Of a DNA stretch of 64,000 nt, positions 1 to 8,113 are shown one piece after another. The stretch comes from Candidatus Schekmanbacteria bacterium (lineage in GTDB: Bacteria > Schekmanbacteria > GWA2-38-11 > J061). A program made the position numbers and the translations under genes. The stretch covers positions 310,001-374,000 of the forward strand of contig JACRJM010000007.1 of NCBI GenBank assembly GCA_016219965.1, written 5' to 3'. The notes below the pieces were generated by a model, which worked only from the letters and a program-made list of their open reading frames with translations, was not told the origin of the DNA and did no database searches. The number at the start of each line of letters is the position of its first letter. Positions within the stretch are counted from its first letter, which is position 1.

Positions 1-649
1 GCTTTGATTCATCGTAGATTTCTTTCTGCGGATGGTCAGGTCCGAGATGGCATTTGCCGCAGTTGTCGGGGCGCCTTGCAATCTCTACTGAAAAGCTGTG
101 CCTTGAATGACAGGCAGAGCATGAGCCCCTGCTTCCATCCGGGTTTATCCTTCCGATGCCGGTATTTGGCCAAGTTGCAGGGTCAAGCCTTCCCCCTTCA
201 AGAACTTTTACTTCTGAACCATGGCACTGTTTGCAGCCGCTGTTTACCGCTGCAATCCCCTCTATTGATTCTCCAAGAAGATTGTCCAGGGAACCAAGTA
301 TATCCGCTCCTTTGGCATGATGGCTGTTCCCGAATTCTGCCGCCTCTCTCTGATGGCATCCGCCGCAATCCTTGGGACTTACGATAACTGATATGGTCTT
401 GCCGTAATGGCTTACAGCATCAGGGTCAGTAGCTTCCGCTCTGTGGCAGTCATAGCAACCGACACTGTTTAGTGAATGGCGGCTCTGCATCCACTCATCG
501 ATAGTGGCACGCGCTACCTTCTCTTTTGTGTGGCATTCAATGCAGTCTTTGCTGTCTTGCGGGATATCTATAGCAAAGATTAATACTGAAGATGAAATAA
601 AAAGGACAATAAACAACGGCAGGATCAAGGAACACAACTTTGGTCTCAT
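1..649 (-). CDS. HAO-like octaheme cytochrome c (partial, N-terminal 216 residues)
   Basis: Reading the minus strand from ATG at 647-649 gives 216 residues open to the window edge. The start fits a G-rich Shine-Dalgarno sequence (TTGGGGGGC) just upstream. Residues 1-26 form an export signal with a hydrophobic core ending near FISSSVLIFA. Six c-type heme motifs are visible: CIECH, CYDCH, CGGCH, CKQCH, CSACH and CGKCH. After the last two comes the stretch GPDHPQKEIYDESK, which is characteristic of hydroxylamine oxidoreductase-family octaheme proteins; the remaining hemes would lie beyond base 1. Family members oxidise hydroxylamine or hydrazine, or reduce nitrite or hydroxylamine, in the periplasm. 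In a likely anaerobe with siroheme and ferredoxin neighbours a reductive role is more plausible (inference). The family call is firm; the reaction direction is not known. Confidence 0.88.
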   Translation of the reverse strand, partial: MRPKLCSLILPLFIVLFISSSVLIFAIDIPQDSKDCIECHTKEKVARATIDEWMQSRHSLNSVGCYDCHRAEATDPDAVSHYGKTISVIVSPKDCGGCHQREAAEFGNSHHAKGADILGSLDNLLGESIEGIAAVNSGCKQCHGSEVKVLEGGRLDPATWPNTGIGRINPDGSRGSCSACHSRHSFSVEIARRPDNCGKCHLGPDHPQKEIYDESK

Positions 650-715
650 AACTACGCCCCCCAACGGTTTAATATTTAGTTCTACTCAACTAATCTACTA
701 ACCTTAACAAAAAAG

Positions 716-735
716 ACTATGACCTAAGTCATAGT
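716..735. promoter_or_regulatory. CRP/FNR-type palindrome upstream of the HAO-like gene
   Basis: Perfect inverted repeat ACTATGAC-CTAA-GTCATAGT, 67-86 bases upstream of the cytochrome start. The TGA-N6-TCA core is the CRP/FNR superfamily arrangement. Its centre (725.5) lies about 42 bases before a possible start site near 684, and a TAGATT -10 element sits at 692-697 on the minus strand, so it fits a class II activator site. A near-identical copy lies at 3329-3344. Confidence 0.6.
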
Positions 736-827
736 TTCTATTAGTTTTTTATAAGGACGTATTTCTTTGTTATTCTATATTAAGATTCTCCTGCTTAAAT
801 AAAAATCAACGGTTGTGTTCTTATTTT

Positions 828-1832
828 TTATTTTTTCTCAAAGTGGATTTCCACCGGAGTAGGCGGCAGCGGCGATAGAACCGCATTTTCCCCAAGCACA
901 GGTTTCATAAAAGATATAAAATCTTCCCATGCGCTATCCTGTAAAAGAAGCGTGCATATCCTTTTTCTCCCTTTCCCCTTGCCGGCTTTTTTATACCATT
1001 CGAGTGTCCTGTCTATAATCGGTGCAAGCTTCTCATCAGAAACAAACTCAGCGATTTTTCTTCCAACAACAGGATGGCGTCCGTGCTTTCCTCCTACACG
1101 CACCATCCAGCCGCTTATCTCGCCCGCCCATGCGTCGGTAGGACATGTCCTTATGCAGTCACCGCAGTAAAGACACTTTTCTTTTTTATATATTGGATGA
1201 CCTGTTTCTGCATCTGCTTCGATTGCGCCTTCAAGGCATGTAAAAGAGCAGAGCCTGCATCCTGTGCAGATGTCTTCAGTCCAAACAGGTTTCACAGCAC
1301 CCTGAAACCCCATGTCCATCTCGGTGGTGCGCGCGCAGTCTATGGGGCATCCGGAAAAGGATATCTTGAATTTATGGTTTAACTCCCTGCCGAAGAAAGT
1401 GTCATTTACCATCTTTGCCATCTTCTGCGTGTCTGTCACGCCATTGGGATTATACTCGCATCCTGAGCAGGCTGTCGGGACCCTTACCCTTGGCCCGCAG
1501 GAGGCGATCTCCTGCCCGATTGCATCAAGGTCTTTTTTTAGCGCTGCAAAATCATGGAAATTCACATAGGTTATTTCAATAGATTGCCTTACAGATATAT
1601 GGACATAATCACCGCCGTATTTCTTCGCTACCTGTGCAATCTTTTCAAGCCTGTCTAAAGGCACCCGCCCACCGGGACAGCGAAGCCTCACTGTGAAAAG
1701 GTCCTTCTGCCGCTGTTTTATAACACCGCCGGATTTAAGCGTATTGAAATCAAGCTCTCCGGTCTTGCCGTCTATGACAGCATCTATCTTTACCTTGTTT
1801 TCCTTGTCTTCTATATATTTGTCAGGCGCCAT
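828..1832 (-). CDS. Siroheme sulfite/nitrite reductase-like protein with ferredoxin domain
   Basis: A 334-residue cytoplasmic protein of the nitrite/sulfite reductase half-domain family, related to anaerobic sulfite reductase subunit C. The N-terminal half carries the ferredoxin-like half-domain (around LFTVRLRCPGG) and the siroheme/4Fe-4S region (PTACSGCEYNPNG, then FSGCPIDCA). The middle holds a two-cluster ferredoxin insert (CTGCRLCSFTC and CLYCGDCIRTC). The second ligand pair has the usual C-X3-C spacing, but the first reads CSGC followed by EYNPNG rather than the classic C-X5-C. Members reduce sulfite or nitrite by six electrons using ferredoxin-like donors. The start overlaps the stop of the CBS-domain gene by one base (TAATG), so the two are translationally coupled. 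The substrate cannot be decided from sequence; the HAO-like neighbour makes nitrogen oxides as plausible as sulfite. Confidence 0.8.
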   Translation of the reverse strand: MAPDKYIEDKENKVKIDAVIDGKTGELDFNTLKSGGVIKQRQKDLFTVRLRCPGGRVPLDRLEKIAQVAKKYGGDYVHISVRQSIEITYVNFHDFAALKKDLDAIGQEIASCGPRVRVPTACSGCEYNPNGVTDTQKMAKMVNDTFFGRELNHKFKISFSGCPIDCARTTEMDMGFQGAVKPVWTEDICTGCRLCSFTCLEGAIEADAETGHPIYKKEKCLYCGDCIRTCPTDAWAGEISGWMVRVGGKHGRHPVVGRKIAEFVSDEKLAPIIDRTLEWYKKAGKGKGRKRICTLLLQDSAWEDFISFMKPVLGENAVLSPLPPTPVEIHFEKK

Positions 1833-2293
1833 TAAATTCCCTCCAACTCCTCTAACTGGTTAACTAATGCTCTAAGGATATCTCTCCAGCTCACCAGTCC
1901 TATAGGTTTATAGTCATTGTCCACAACAGGAATACAGGATATGTTGTGCTTACTAAACAAATCTACTGCATCAATTATTGTGGCATCGGGTAGCAATGTA
2001 ATAAGCGGTTTCCGGCTCATGATATGATGCACCTTTTTATTGAGCGTTGCCTCATCATCAGGAGTTTCCAACACGGTCCCGATTCTGGGGCTTAGCGCTT
2101 TTAGCAAATCCCGGTCTGACACAATCCCAAAAAGCTCATCTGAATCAACTACAAGCAAATGATGGAATTTCAGGTGATCAAATATCTCTTTCACTGTTGA
2201 TAGATTGTCATCAAACCCTACAGTGACAATTTTTTTGGTCATTATCTGCTGGATAGTTATGATCTTTTTTTTCAAGCTCACATTCCTTTCCAT
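1832..2293 (-). CDS. CBS-domain pair protein
   Basis: A 153-residue protein made almost entirely of two CBS motifs (first around IMTKKIVTVGFDDNLSTVKEIF, second around IMSRKPLITLLPDATIIDAV), which together form one Bateman module. Such modules bind adenosine nucleotides and regulate partner proteins. No catalytic domain is attached. It is the first gene of a two-gene operon with the siroheme protein, so it may sense energy status for that enzyme (inference). The ATG at 2291-2293 has no good ribosome site. GTG or TTG codons 4-6 residues further in lie closer to an AAAGGA, so the true start may be slightly downstream. An inverted repeat upstream (2341-2358) may be its operator. Confidence 0.8.
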   Translation of the reverse strand: MERNVSLKKKIITIQQIMTKKIVTVGFDDNLSTVKEIFDHLKFHHLLVVDSDELFGIVSDRDLLKALSPRIGTVLETPDDEATLNKKVHHIMSRKPLITLLPDATIIDAVDLFSKHNISCIPVVDNDYKPIGLVSWRDILRALVNQLEELEGI

Positions 2294-2340
2294 TATTATT
2301 ATACTCGCCTGCCAACCATATTTATAAAAAAACTCTGTAA

Positions 2341-2358
2341 TTGATAAGAATTTATCAA
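2341..2358. promoter_or_regulatory. Inverted repeat upstream of the CBS/siroheme operon
   Basis: TTGATAA-GAAT-TTATCAA, perfect 7-base arms, 48-65 bases upstream of the CBS gene. The half-sites resemble FNR half-sites but the spacing is four bases too wide for FNR. The only support for an operator is its position and symmetry. Confidence 0.3.
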
Positions 2359-2461
2359 TGCAAAATAAAAAATTTGTGAAGAAAAAATATAGTTTATTAT
2401 TTCATATGTAAATGAGAAGTTTCATTAAAAAGGGGAGGCGAGGTCAGCATATACATAACTG

Positions 2462-2476
2462 TCCCCGCTTCGGGGA
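2462..2476 (-). terminator. GC-rich hairpin downstream of the diferredoxin gene
   Basis: TCCCCG-CTT-CGGGGA stem-loop 14 bases after the stop of the ferredoxin gene on the minus strand. It lacks a clean T-run, so it could be a weak terminator or an mRNA 3'-end stabiliser. Confidence 0.35.
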
Positions 2477-2489
2477 TAATTGATTTTCT

Positions 2490-3245
2490 TTACTGTCTTA
2501 TATTTCCATCAACAGAGACAATGACCCTTTCAAAGGGAACGTCTTTCCCTGACTCCTGTATGGCGTTTTTTACTGCTGATTCAAGACCAAAACAGCAGGG
2601 AACTTCCATGTGGACGATTGAAACCTTTTTTATATTGCTATGCTTGAATATCTCAGTAAGTTTCTCCCTGTAAAATTCAATGTCATCAAGCTTTGGACAT
2701 CCTATAAGAAGCGCCTTGTCCTTTAAAAACTTCTGGTGAAAATTCGCATAGGCAAAGGGAACACAATCGGCAGCTATCAAAAGATGCGAGTTCTGGAGGA
2801 ACGGCGCTGAGGGAGCAACAAGACAAAGCTGAACAGGCCAGTGCATGAGTTCTGACTTTATCTCAGCAGTTGGAGCACTGGACGCGGCACTCTCCGACTC
2901 CCTGTTGAAAGTCCTTGTTGCTGAAGAGGGACATCCGCCGAAAGCATGGCCGCCCGCATGATGAGGCCGCACCTGCTCTGCCACAGGTACAAACTTCTTC
3001 CCCTGGCTCTCAAGAAGTTTCTTTACAGCCTTCTCATCGAAATCTTCAGAGACTTCCATTTCCTCAACTATTATCGCATCCATGGGGCATGTGCCCAAAC
3101 ATGCGCCAAGTCCATCACAGTATTTTTCCGCAAGAAGCTTCGCTTTTCCGCCTATAAGCTGAATTGCACCTTCCTGACAATTAGGTATGCACTCTCCGCA
3201 ACCATTGCATTTGTTTTCATCTATTATAACTATCTTTCTTTTCAT
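2490..3245 (-). CDS. Two-cluster 4Fe-4S ferredoxin protein with C-terminal domain (Hcp-associated type)
   Basis: A 251-residue soluble iron-sulfur protein. Residues 1-60 contain two ferredoxin cluster motifs: CNGCGECIPNC, and a second with the more spaced CDGLGACLGTCP. The C-terminal ~120 residues include PVQLCLVAPSAPFL, LIAADCVPFAYANF, LLIGCPKLDD and VPCCFGLE, a Cys-rich domain found in ferredoxin proteins encoded with hybrid cluster protein (Hcp) genes and their CRP/FNR-type regulators. It probably delivers electrons to a nitrogen-oxide reductase (inference; no hcp gene is in this window). The start has a strong site, AGGGAGAAAAA before ATG. The promoter carries the TATGAC-N4-GTCATA palindrome at 3329-3344 in class II position, supporting control by a redox- or NO-responsive regulator. 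Confidence 0.78.
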   Translation of the reverse strand: MKRKIVIIDENKCNGCGECIPNCQEGAIQLIGGKAKLLAEKYCDGLGACLGTCPMDAIIVEEMEVSEDFDEKAVKKLLESQGKKFVPVAEQVRPHHAGGHAFGGCPSSATRTFNRESESAASSAPTAEIKSELMHWPVQLCLVAPSAPFLQNSHLLIAADCVPFAYANFHQKFLKDKALLIGCPKLDDIEFYREKLTEIFKHSNIKKVSIVHMEVPCCFGLESAVKNAIQESGKDVPFERVIVSVDGNIRQ

Positions 3246-3301
3246 TTTTTCTCCCTTATGTAAGAAAATTTTGTTTTACTCTTTTTCATTATTCTATTCC
3301 T

Positions 3302-3344
3302 AATATAGGTAATTTAAACCTTCCCTTCTATGACTTAGGTCATA
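3302..3344 (-). promoter_or_regulatory. Class II CRP/FNR-type promoter of the diferredoxin gene
   Basis: Palindrome TATGAC-TTAG-GTCATA at 3329-3344, followed on the minus strand by a -10 hexamer TATATT at 3307-3302. The palindrome centre is 41.5 bases from the start site implied by that hexamer (3295), the textbook class II activator geometry. An extra half-site GGTCATA directly abuts at 3346-3352. The arms match the palindrome at 716-735, indicating one regulator for both genes. Confidence 0.6.
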
Positions 3345-3544
3345 AGGTCATAATAAAAATTATATGCTTGCTTTGATATAGGTTCTTAACCTAAAAAAGA
3401 CGGGACAAAGAGGAAAAATCAAGGTGGAAGTTTTGCTTGACAAATCCCCATTATTCGGACAATAGAACTTTGTGTTCGAAGATTAGAAACAGGCATACAG
3501 CAACTAAATAAAATAAATATAAGATATAACCCAGGAGGTAACAA

Positions 3545-5110
3545 ATGCCCGCGAAGAATTTGAATCCTGCCAAAGTAGATTACATCAAGCCTTTAGAGGA
3601 CAAGCCTTACAAAGAGGTTGTCGCCGAAAAGCAGAATTACAATGCAGAATTAAAGAAGAAACTCTCGGCAATTGTAGGAGACCAGAACGTAAAGAACGAT
3701 CCTGAAACAATTGCCAGGTACTCGAAGGACAGAAGCCTCGAGCCGGAAGGGAGGCCGACCTTTGTCGTCCATCCCCGCAATACCGATGAAGTAGTAAAGC
3801 TTGTAAAGCTTGCCAATGAAACTCTTCTTCCTTTAATACCCGCAAGCTCAGGCACTCATAATTATGGATGTACCATACCGAGGATAGGCGGAGTTATCGT
3901 TGACCTGTCAGGATGGAAACAGATTTTCAAGGTTGACTACAGGAACCGTGCCACCCGCATTCAGCCCGGCGTCAATTACAACGAACTGCAGGAAGCACTT
4001 GAAAAGGAAGGTTTGCGCGCCATGATGCCCCTTCTTCCGCGCAAAGACCAGTCAGTGCTCACAGCTCATCTTGAAGCACATCCGATGGCTGTTGCAGAAT
4101 TCGTATACAGCGAACCTATGTACACCGCAGAGATAATAATGCCCAAGGGGGACATATTCAGAACAGGCTCTGCCGCACCTGCGCCTCCAGAACTCATGGA
4201 CACAACAAAAGACATTGGCACAGACCTTGTAGGTCCCTGGGGACCGGGCTTTGACTGGAACAGGCTTTACACGCGCGCACAGGGGACACTCGGGATAATC
4301 ACATGGGCAAACATAATGGCAGAACCTCTCCCTGTAAAAGAAAGAATATACTTCACTTCTTTTGACTGCATAAAAGAAGCCAGCAATTTTACGCAAAAAG
4401 TCCTTCGCAAATGGATTGGCTATGAATGCTTCGTATTAAACCGCGCAAATCTCGCCGCAATACTGGCGGACAACATGCCTGATGATTTCCAATCCTTGAA
4501 AAGGAATCTTCCAAAGTATGTACAGGTCTTCGTAATAGGCGGATTAAAGAGACGCCCTGAAGAAAGGATCGCATATCAGGAAGCGGATTTTCTCGACACA
4601 GCACAGGATTTCGGAGTAAGGCCTACGCTTGATATAAAAGGCGCAGCCAAGGCCGCTCCGTTCTTTGCAAAGAATCTTAGACGCTGCTGGGATAAGGAAG
4701 TTTACTGGAAGGAAGCTTATAAGGGAGGAAGTTCAGACATATTCTTCCTCACCACGCTGGACAGGACAGTTGACTTTGTTGATGTCATGAAAGCAGAAGC
4801 AAACAGGCTCGATTATCCGGCCTCAGACATTGGCATCTACGTCCAGCCCATTGAAACAGGAAGGGTGGCGTACGTTGAATTCAGCATCCCCTTTAACCCC
4901 AATGATGCTGACGAATGCGCACAGGTAAAGAAACTTCACGAAGCAGCAAGCGAGGCGATGTACACAGAGGGCGCTTTATACACAAGGGCGTACGGGAAAT
5001 GGGCCCAGATAGTTCATGGCAGAAACACCATTCAGTATAAGACGGCAAAAACATTAAAAGATTACCTCGATCCTAACAATGTAATGAATCCCGGGAAACT
5101 AGGATTCTAA
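3545..5110 (+). CDS. FAD-linked oxidoreductase subunit A (GlcD/VAO family)
   Basis: A 521-residue protein of the FAD-linked oxidase family (PCMH-type FAD-binding domain plus C-terminal substrate domain). The FAD domain covers roughly residues 70-260 (FVVHPRNTDEVVKLVKLAN, then ASSGTHNYG). The family-typical C-terminus reads DYLDPNNVMNPGKLGF. Relatives include glycolate, D-lactate and 4-cresol dehydrogenases; substrate is not evident here. It starts at ATG with a strong AGGAGG site. A TTGACA element at 3437-3442 could be its -35, but I see no convincing -10. It is first of three tightly spaced genes with an Fe-S subunit and a second FAD subunit, analogous to GlcD-GlcF-GlcE, so the product is probably a membrane-associated 2-hydroxyacid or alcohol dehydrogenase (inference). 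Confidence 0.82.
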   Translation: MPAKNLNPAKVDYIKPLEDKPYKEVVAEKQNYNAELKKKLSAIVGDQNVKNDPETIARYSKDRSLEPEGRPTFVVHPRNTDEVVKLVKLANETLLPLIPASSGTHNYGCTIPRIGGVIVDLSGWKQIFKVDYRNRATRIQPGVNYNELQEALEKEGLRAMMPLLPRKDQSVLTAHLEAHPMAVAEFVYSEPMYTAEIIMPKGDIFRTGSAAPAPPELMDTTKDIGTDLVGPWGPGFDWNRLYTRAQGTLGIITWANIMAEPLPVKERIYFTSFDCIKEASNFTQKVLRKWIGYECFVLNRANLAAILADNMPDDFQSLKRNLPKYVQVFVIGGLKRRPEERIAYQEADFLDTAQDFGVRPTLDIKGAAKAAPFFAKNLRRCWDKEVYWKEAYKGGSSDIFFLTTLDRTVDFVDVMKAEANRLDYPASDIGIYVQPIETGRVAYVEFSIPFNPNDADECAQVKKLHEAASEAMYTEGALYTRAYGKWAQIVHGRNTIQYKTAKTLKDYLDPNNVMNPGKLGF

Positions 5111-5140
5111 TTCTAAAAAAGAACAGGAGGAAAAGAGATA

Positions 5141-6430
5141 ATGGGCTCCGAAGGACATAATAAATTAGAAGGACTTGAAAAATACAGATGGGATTTAGTC
5201 AACTGCGAAAGGTGTTCGACCTGCAAATGGGTCCATGCCTGGAGCGTAAAGAGCAAGGACAGAGCAAAGATCTGCCCCTCAAGCGGAATGTATCTCTATG
5301 ATGCATATTCAGCACAGGGACGCTTCGATGTGGCAAGGGGGCTTCTCGAAGGTGAGATAGAGCTTACCGACAAGGCGCTTGAAGTTATTTACACCTGCAC
5401 CCTCTGCGGCGGATGCGACGTTACATGCAAATTCTCAAGGGACATGGAACCTCTTGAGATATTCCATGAACTCAGGAAATATGTTGTAGAGATGGGGAAA
5501 GGACCTCTCCCCGCGCATATGCCTGCAGTCGAGAGCATACAGAAGAATGACAACCCCTGGCAGCAGCCCAAGAACAGAAGGGGGAACTGGGCAAGGAAGA
5601 TGAAGGTAAAGGACTTGAATAAAGAAAAGGCTGAAGTCCTTTATTTTGCAGGATGCACATACTCATTTAACGCTGACCTCCAGAAGGTTGCACAGTCAAC
5701 ACTTCGTATAATGCAGTCAGCCGGAGTGGATGTAGGCATTCTCGGCAACAACGAGAGATGCTGCGCAAGCCCGGTTTTAAAGGTCGGCATGGAAGATGTT
5801 TTCAATGAATATGCAGTAGACAACGTGAATACATTCAACAAGCTTGGCGTAAAAAAGGTCATAACCTCATGTTCAGGATGCTACGGAGCATTTGAGGGAC
5901 ATTATCCGGGCGTGGCTAAGAGGAATTATGATGTCATGCAGAGCATGATGTTCATGGACCAGCTCATACAAGAGGGGAAACTCAAATTCAATAAAAAGGT
6001 CAACATGAGAGTCACCTGGCATGATCCATGCCATCTTGGAAGAGGCGGAGAAAAACAAGACCTCTGGAAGGGCGAAAGGGAAAAGTGGGGTGTTTCAAAT
6101 CCTCCGAGGAAGAGAAACTTCGGCGCAGGCGGAATCTATGATGCTCCGCGCAATGTGCTGAATGCCATCCCCGGACTTGAGTTCGTTGAGATGGAAAGGA
6201 TAAGGGAGTTCTCATGGTGCTGCGGAGCAGGCGGCGGCGTAAGGTCGGCATATCCTGAGTTTGCGGCATACTCGGCAAAGGAAAGGGTAGACGAAGCAAA
6301 GGATACAGGTGCTGAAGCGCTTGTCTCTTCATGTCCGTGGTGCGAATCAAACCTTGGCGATGCAATAAAGGCTGACGGCAGCAAGATAAAGATGCTGAGT
6401 CTCGTTGAACTAATCGAAATGGCTTTATAA
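5141..6430 (+). CDS. (Fe-S)-binding oxidoreductase subunit (GlcF/HdrD type)
   Basis: A 429-residue iron-sulfur protein. The N-terminal ferredoxin-like part has CERCSTCKW followed by a distant CPS, and then CTLCGGCDVTC, enough for two 4Fe-4S clusters. Two cysteine-rich CCG domains follow: the first around AGCTYSF, CCASP and CSGCYGAF; the second around HDPCHLGRG, CCGAGGG and SCPWCESN. This is the architecture of glycolate oxidase GlcF, LutA-like and HdrD-like proteins, which pass electrons from a flavin subunit to quinone or a heterodisulfide-type acceptor. It lies 30 bases after the first FAD subunit and 22 before the second, so the three form one operon. No transmembrane segment is apparent, so membrane attachment would need another partner. 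Confidence 0.88.
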   Translation: MGSEGHNKLEGLEKYRWDLVNCERCSTCKWVHAWSVKSKDRAKICPSSGMYLYDAYSAQGRFDVARGLLEGEIELTDKALEVIYTCTLCGGCDVTCKFSRDMEPLEIFHELRKYVVEMGKGPLPAHMPAVESIQKNDNPWQQPKNRRGNWARKMKVKDLNKEKAEVLYFAGCTYSFNADLQKVAQSTLRIMQSAGVDVGILGNNERCCASPVLKVGMEDVFNEYAVDNVNTFNKLGVKKVITSCSGCYGAFEGHYPGVAKRNYDVMQSMMFMDQLIQEGKLKFNKKVNMRVTWHDPCHLGRGGEKQDLWKGEREKWGVSNPPRKRNFGAGGIYDAPRNVLNAIPGLEFVEMERIREFSWCCGAGGGVRSAYPEFAAYSAKERVDEAKDTGAEALVSSCPWCESNLGDAIKADGSKIKMLSLVELIEMAL

Positions 6431-6452
6431 TAAAGCGGGGAGGATAAGGAAA

Positions 6453-8027
6453 ATGAGTTTACCATTAGGCGCATATCAGGCTCTTGAAGATGCTTTAGGG
6501 CCAAAGAATGTTTGCGATGATCCGGCAGTAACAACTGCATACAGCTACATGTGGCTTCTTTACAGCACCCATGTCCAGTCAGGAAGATACAGGCCTGCGG
6601 CTGTGGCGCTCCCAAGCAGCACGGAGGAGATACAGGCCATAATCCAGCTTGCCAACAGATACGGTTTCAACTACATCCCGGTAGGAACAAATCTTCTTCC
6701 TCCTACAATCCCGGTTCGTCCTGACACGGTAATCATCGATCCCAAAAGGATGAACAGGATTCTGAAATTGGATGAAAAGAACATGTATGCAGTCGTTGAG
6801 CCCTACGTTACTTACGCACAGCTACAGGCAGAAGCGCACAAGGTCGGGCTTTCAATAACCACACCGGAAGCCGGCTCACAGGTTTCCGTAATGGCAAACA
6901 ACCTGTTCCAGGGTATGGGAGGCATGGGGCACAAGTATGGTTTCAACAGAGGCATACTTGCCTGCGACTGGGTTCTACCCAACGGAGACCTATTAAAACT
7001 AGGTTCAAGGGGAAACAATGCAGCCGGCTGGTTCTGGGGCGACTGCGCAGGGGTGAATCTCAAAGGATTGGTACGGGCAGACACAGGGCACTGCGGCGGA
7101 CTGGGAATGGTAACAACAATGTCAGTAAAGTTGTTTCCCTATCCGGGACCGAGAATATACCCTGTTAAGGGAGCAAATCCGGACTTCCATATGGATCTCC
7201 CGAAAGATCGTTTCTGCCTGAAGCTCATACAGTTTAAATCCAAGCATCAGCTTGGCGACGCAATGTATGACATCGGACACTCAGAGATTGCAGGCGCTGT
7301 CCATGAGGAAGGTGCAAACTGGATACTTGCAGACAACTGTCTGTCCGTTGAAGAGTTCTGGGAAAGATGGCCCAAATTCCAGCACCAGTGGAAAAATATT
7401 ATGGCTGTATCGTTGATGGGTTTCTCATCACCACGTCAGCTTGAATATGAGAAGAAGGTTCTTGACGACATTGTAAATGACCATGAAGGGACTTACCTTG
7501 ACGAAAACTCCGATCTTTACAAGACCGGCTCCCATGCAATAGGCGAAGCTTTGAGATGTGGAATGTCAAACAGACTTTACAGACCTGCGGGAGACTTCTT
7601 CGTACTCGGCGGTTTCGGCTTCGACTCCATAGACCACACCATCAGGACAAGCGAATTCATGTGGCCAATAATCGAAGACGCATACAAGAAAGGACATTTC
7701 GTCGAAGACTTGAGCCACAGCGACTGGGTGAACTCCTATCAGATGTGCCACTTCTCCGAGGTTGAGCCTATAATCTACTTCGAGCATGACATAGAAGCGG
7801 GTGCAACATTTATAAACGGTTATGTTGGAACAATCGTCGAGGCGGTAAAAAGAAAGATGATGCCGACATGGCCATTAGGACCGATGACATGGATAACCGG
7901 CCCTGCAATGTGCAACTATCATGAACTGGTAATCGGCATGAAGAAGCTGCTCGATCCGAGAACAACATCCAATCCGGGTTATCCGCTTCCGGAAGTAAAC
8001 CCGTTCCCGCCACCGCCGGCACAGTAA
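6453..8027 (+). CDS. FAD-linked oxidoreductase subunit B (GlcD/4-cresol dehydrogenase-like)
   Basis: A 524-residue FAD-linked oxidase. The FAD domain includes SSTEEIQAIIQLANRYG, PVGTNLLPPT and the pattern around VEPYVTYAQLQAEAHKVG; the C-terminus ends in the family pattern LLDPRTTSNPGYPLPE. It resembles vanillyl-alcohol oxidase/4-cresol dehydrogenase flavoproteins and is a distant paralogue of the subunit encoded at 3545-5110. Both copies look full length, unlike the truncated GlcE of E. coli, so the complex may hold two flavins with different jobs. It is the last gene of the operon, with a stem-loop terminator about 30 bases downstream. Confidence 0.82.
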   Translation: MSLPLGAYQALEDALGPKNVCDDPAVTTAYSYMWLLYSTHVQSGRYRPAAVALPSSTEEIQAIIQLANRYGFNYIPVGTNLLPPTIPVRPDTVIIDPKRMNRILKLDEKNMYAVVEPYVTYAQLQAEAHKVGLSITTPEAGSQVSVMANNLFQGMGGMGHKYGFNRGILACDWVLPNGDLLKLGSRGNNAAGWFWGDCAGVNLKGLVRADTGHCGGLGMVTTMSVKLFPYPGPRIYPVKGANPDFHMDLPKDRFCLKLIQFKSKHQLGDAMYDIGHSEIAGAVHEEGANWILADNCLSVEEFWERWPKFQHQWKNIMAVSLMGFSSPRQLEYEKKVLDDIVNDHEGTYLDENSDLYKTGSHAIGEALRCGMSNRLYRPAGDFFVLGGFGFDSIDHTIRTSEFMWPIIEDAYKKGHFVEDLSHSDWVNSYQMCHFSEVEPIIYFEHDIEAGATFINGYVGTIVEAVKRKMMPTWPLGPMTWITGPAMCNYHELVIGMKKLLDPRTTSNPGYPLPEVNPFPPPPAQ

Positions 8028-8058
8028 GGTGTAAAGCGGCAGCAATCAGAAAATACAA

Positions 8059-8090
8059 GGGGGAAAGCAATATGCTTTTCCCCTTTTTTT
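8059..8090 (+). terminator. Rho-independent terminator of the FAD/Fe-S operon
   Basis: GGGGGAAAGCA-ata-TGCTTTTCCCC stem (one bulge) followed by seven T residues, 32 bases after the stop codon. Confidence 0.9.
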
Positions 8091-8113
8091 ATTTCCCAAT
8101 ATATCTCATTAAC

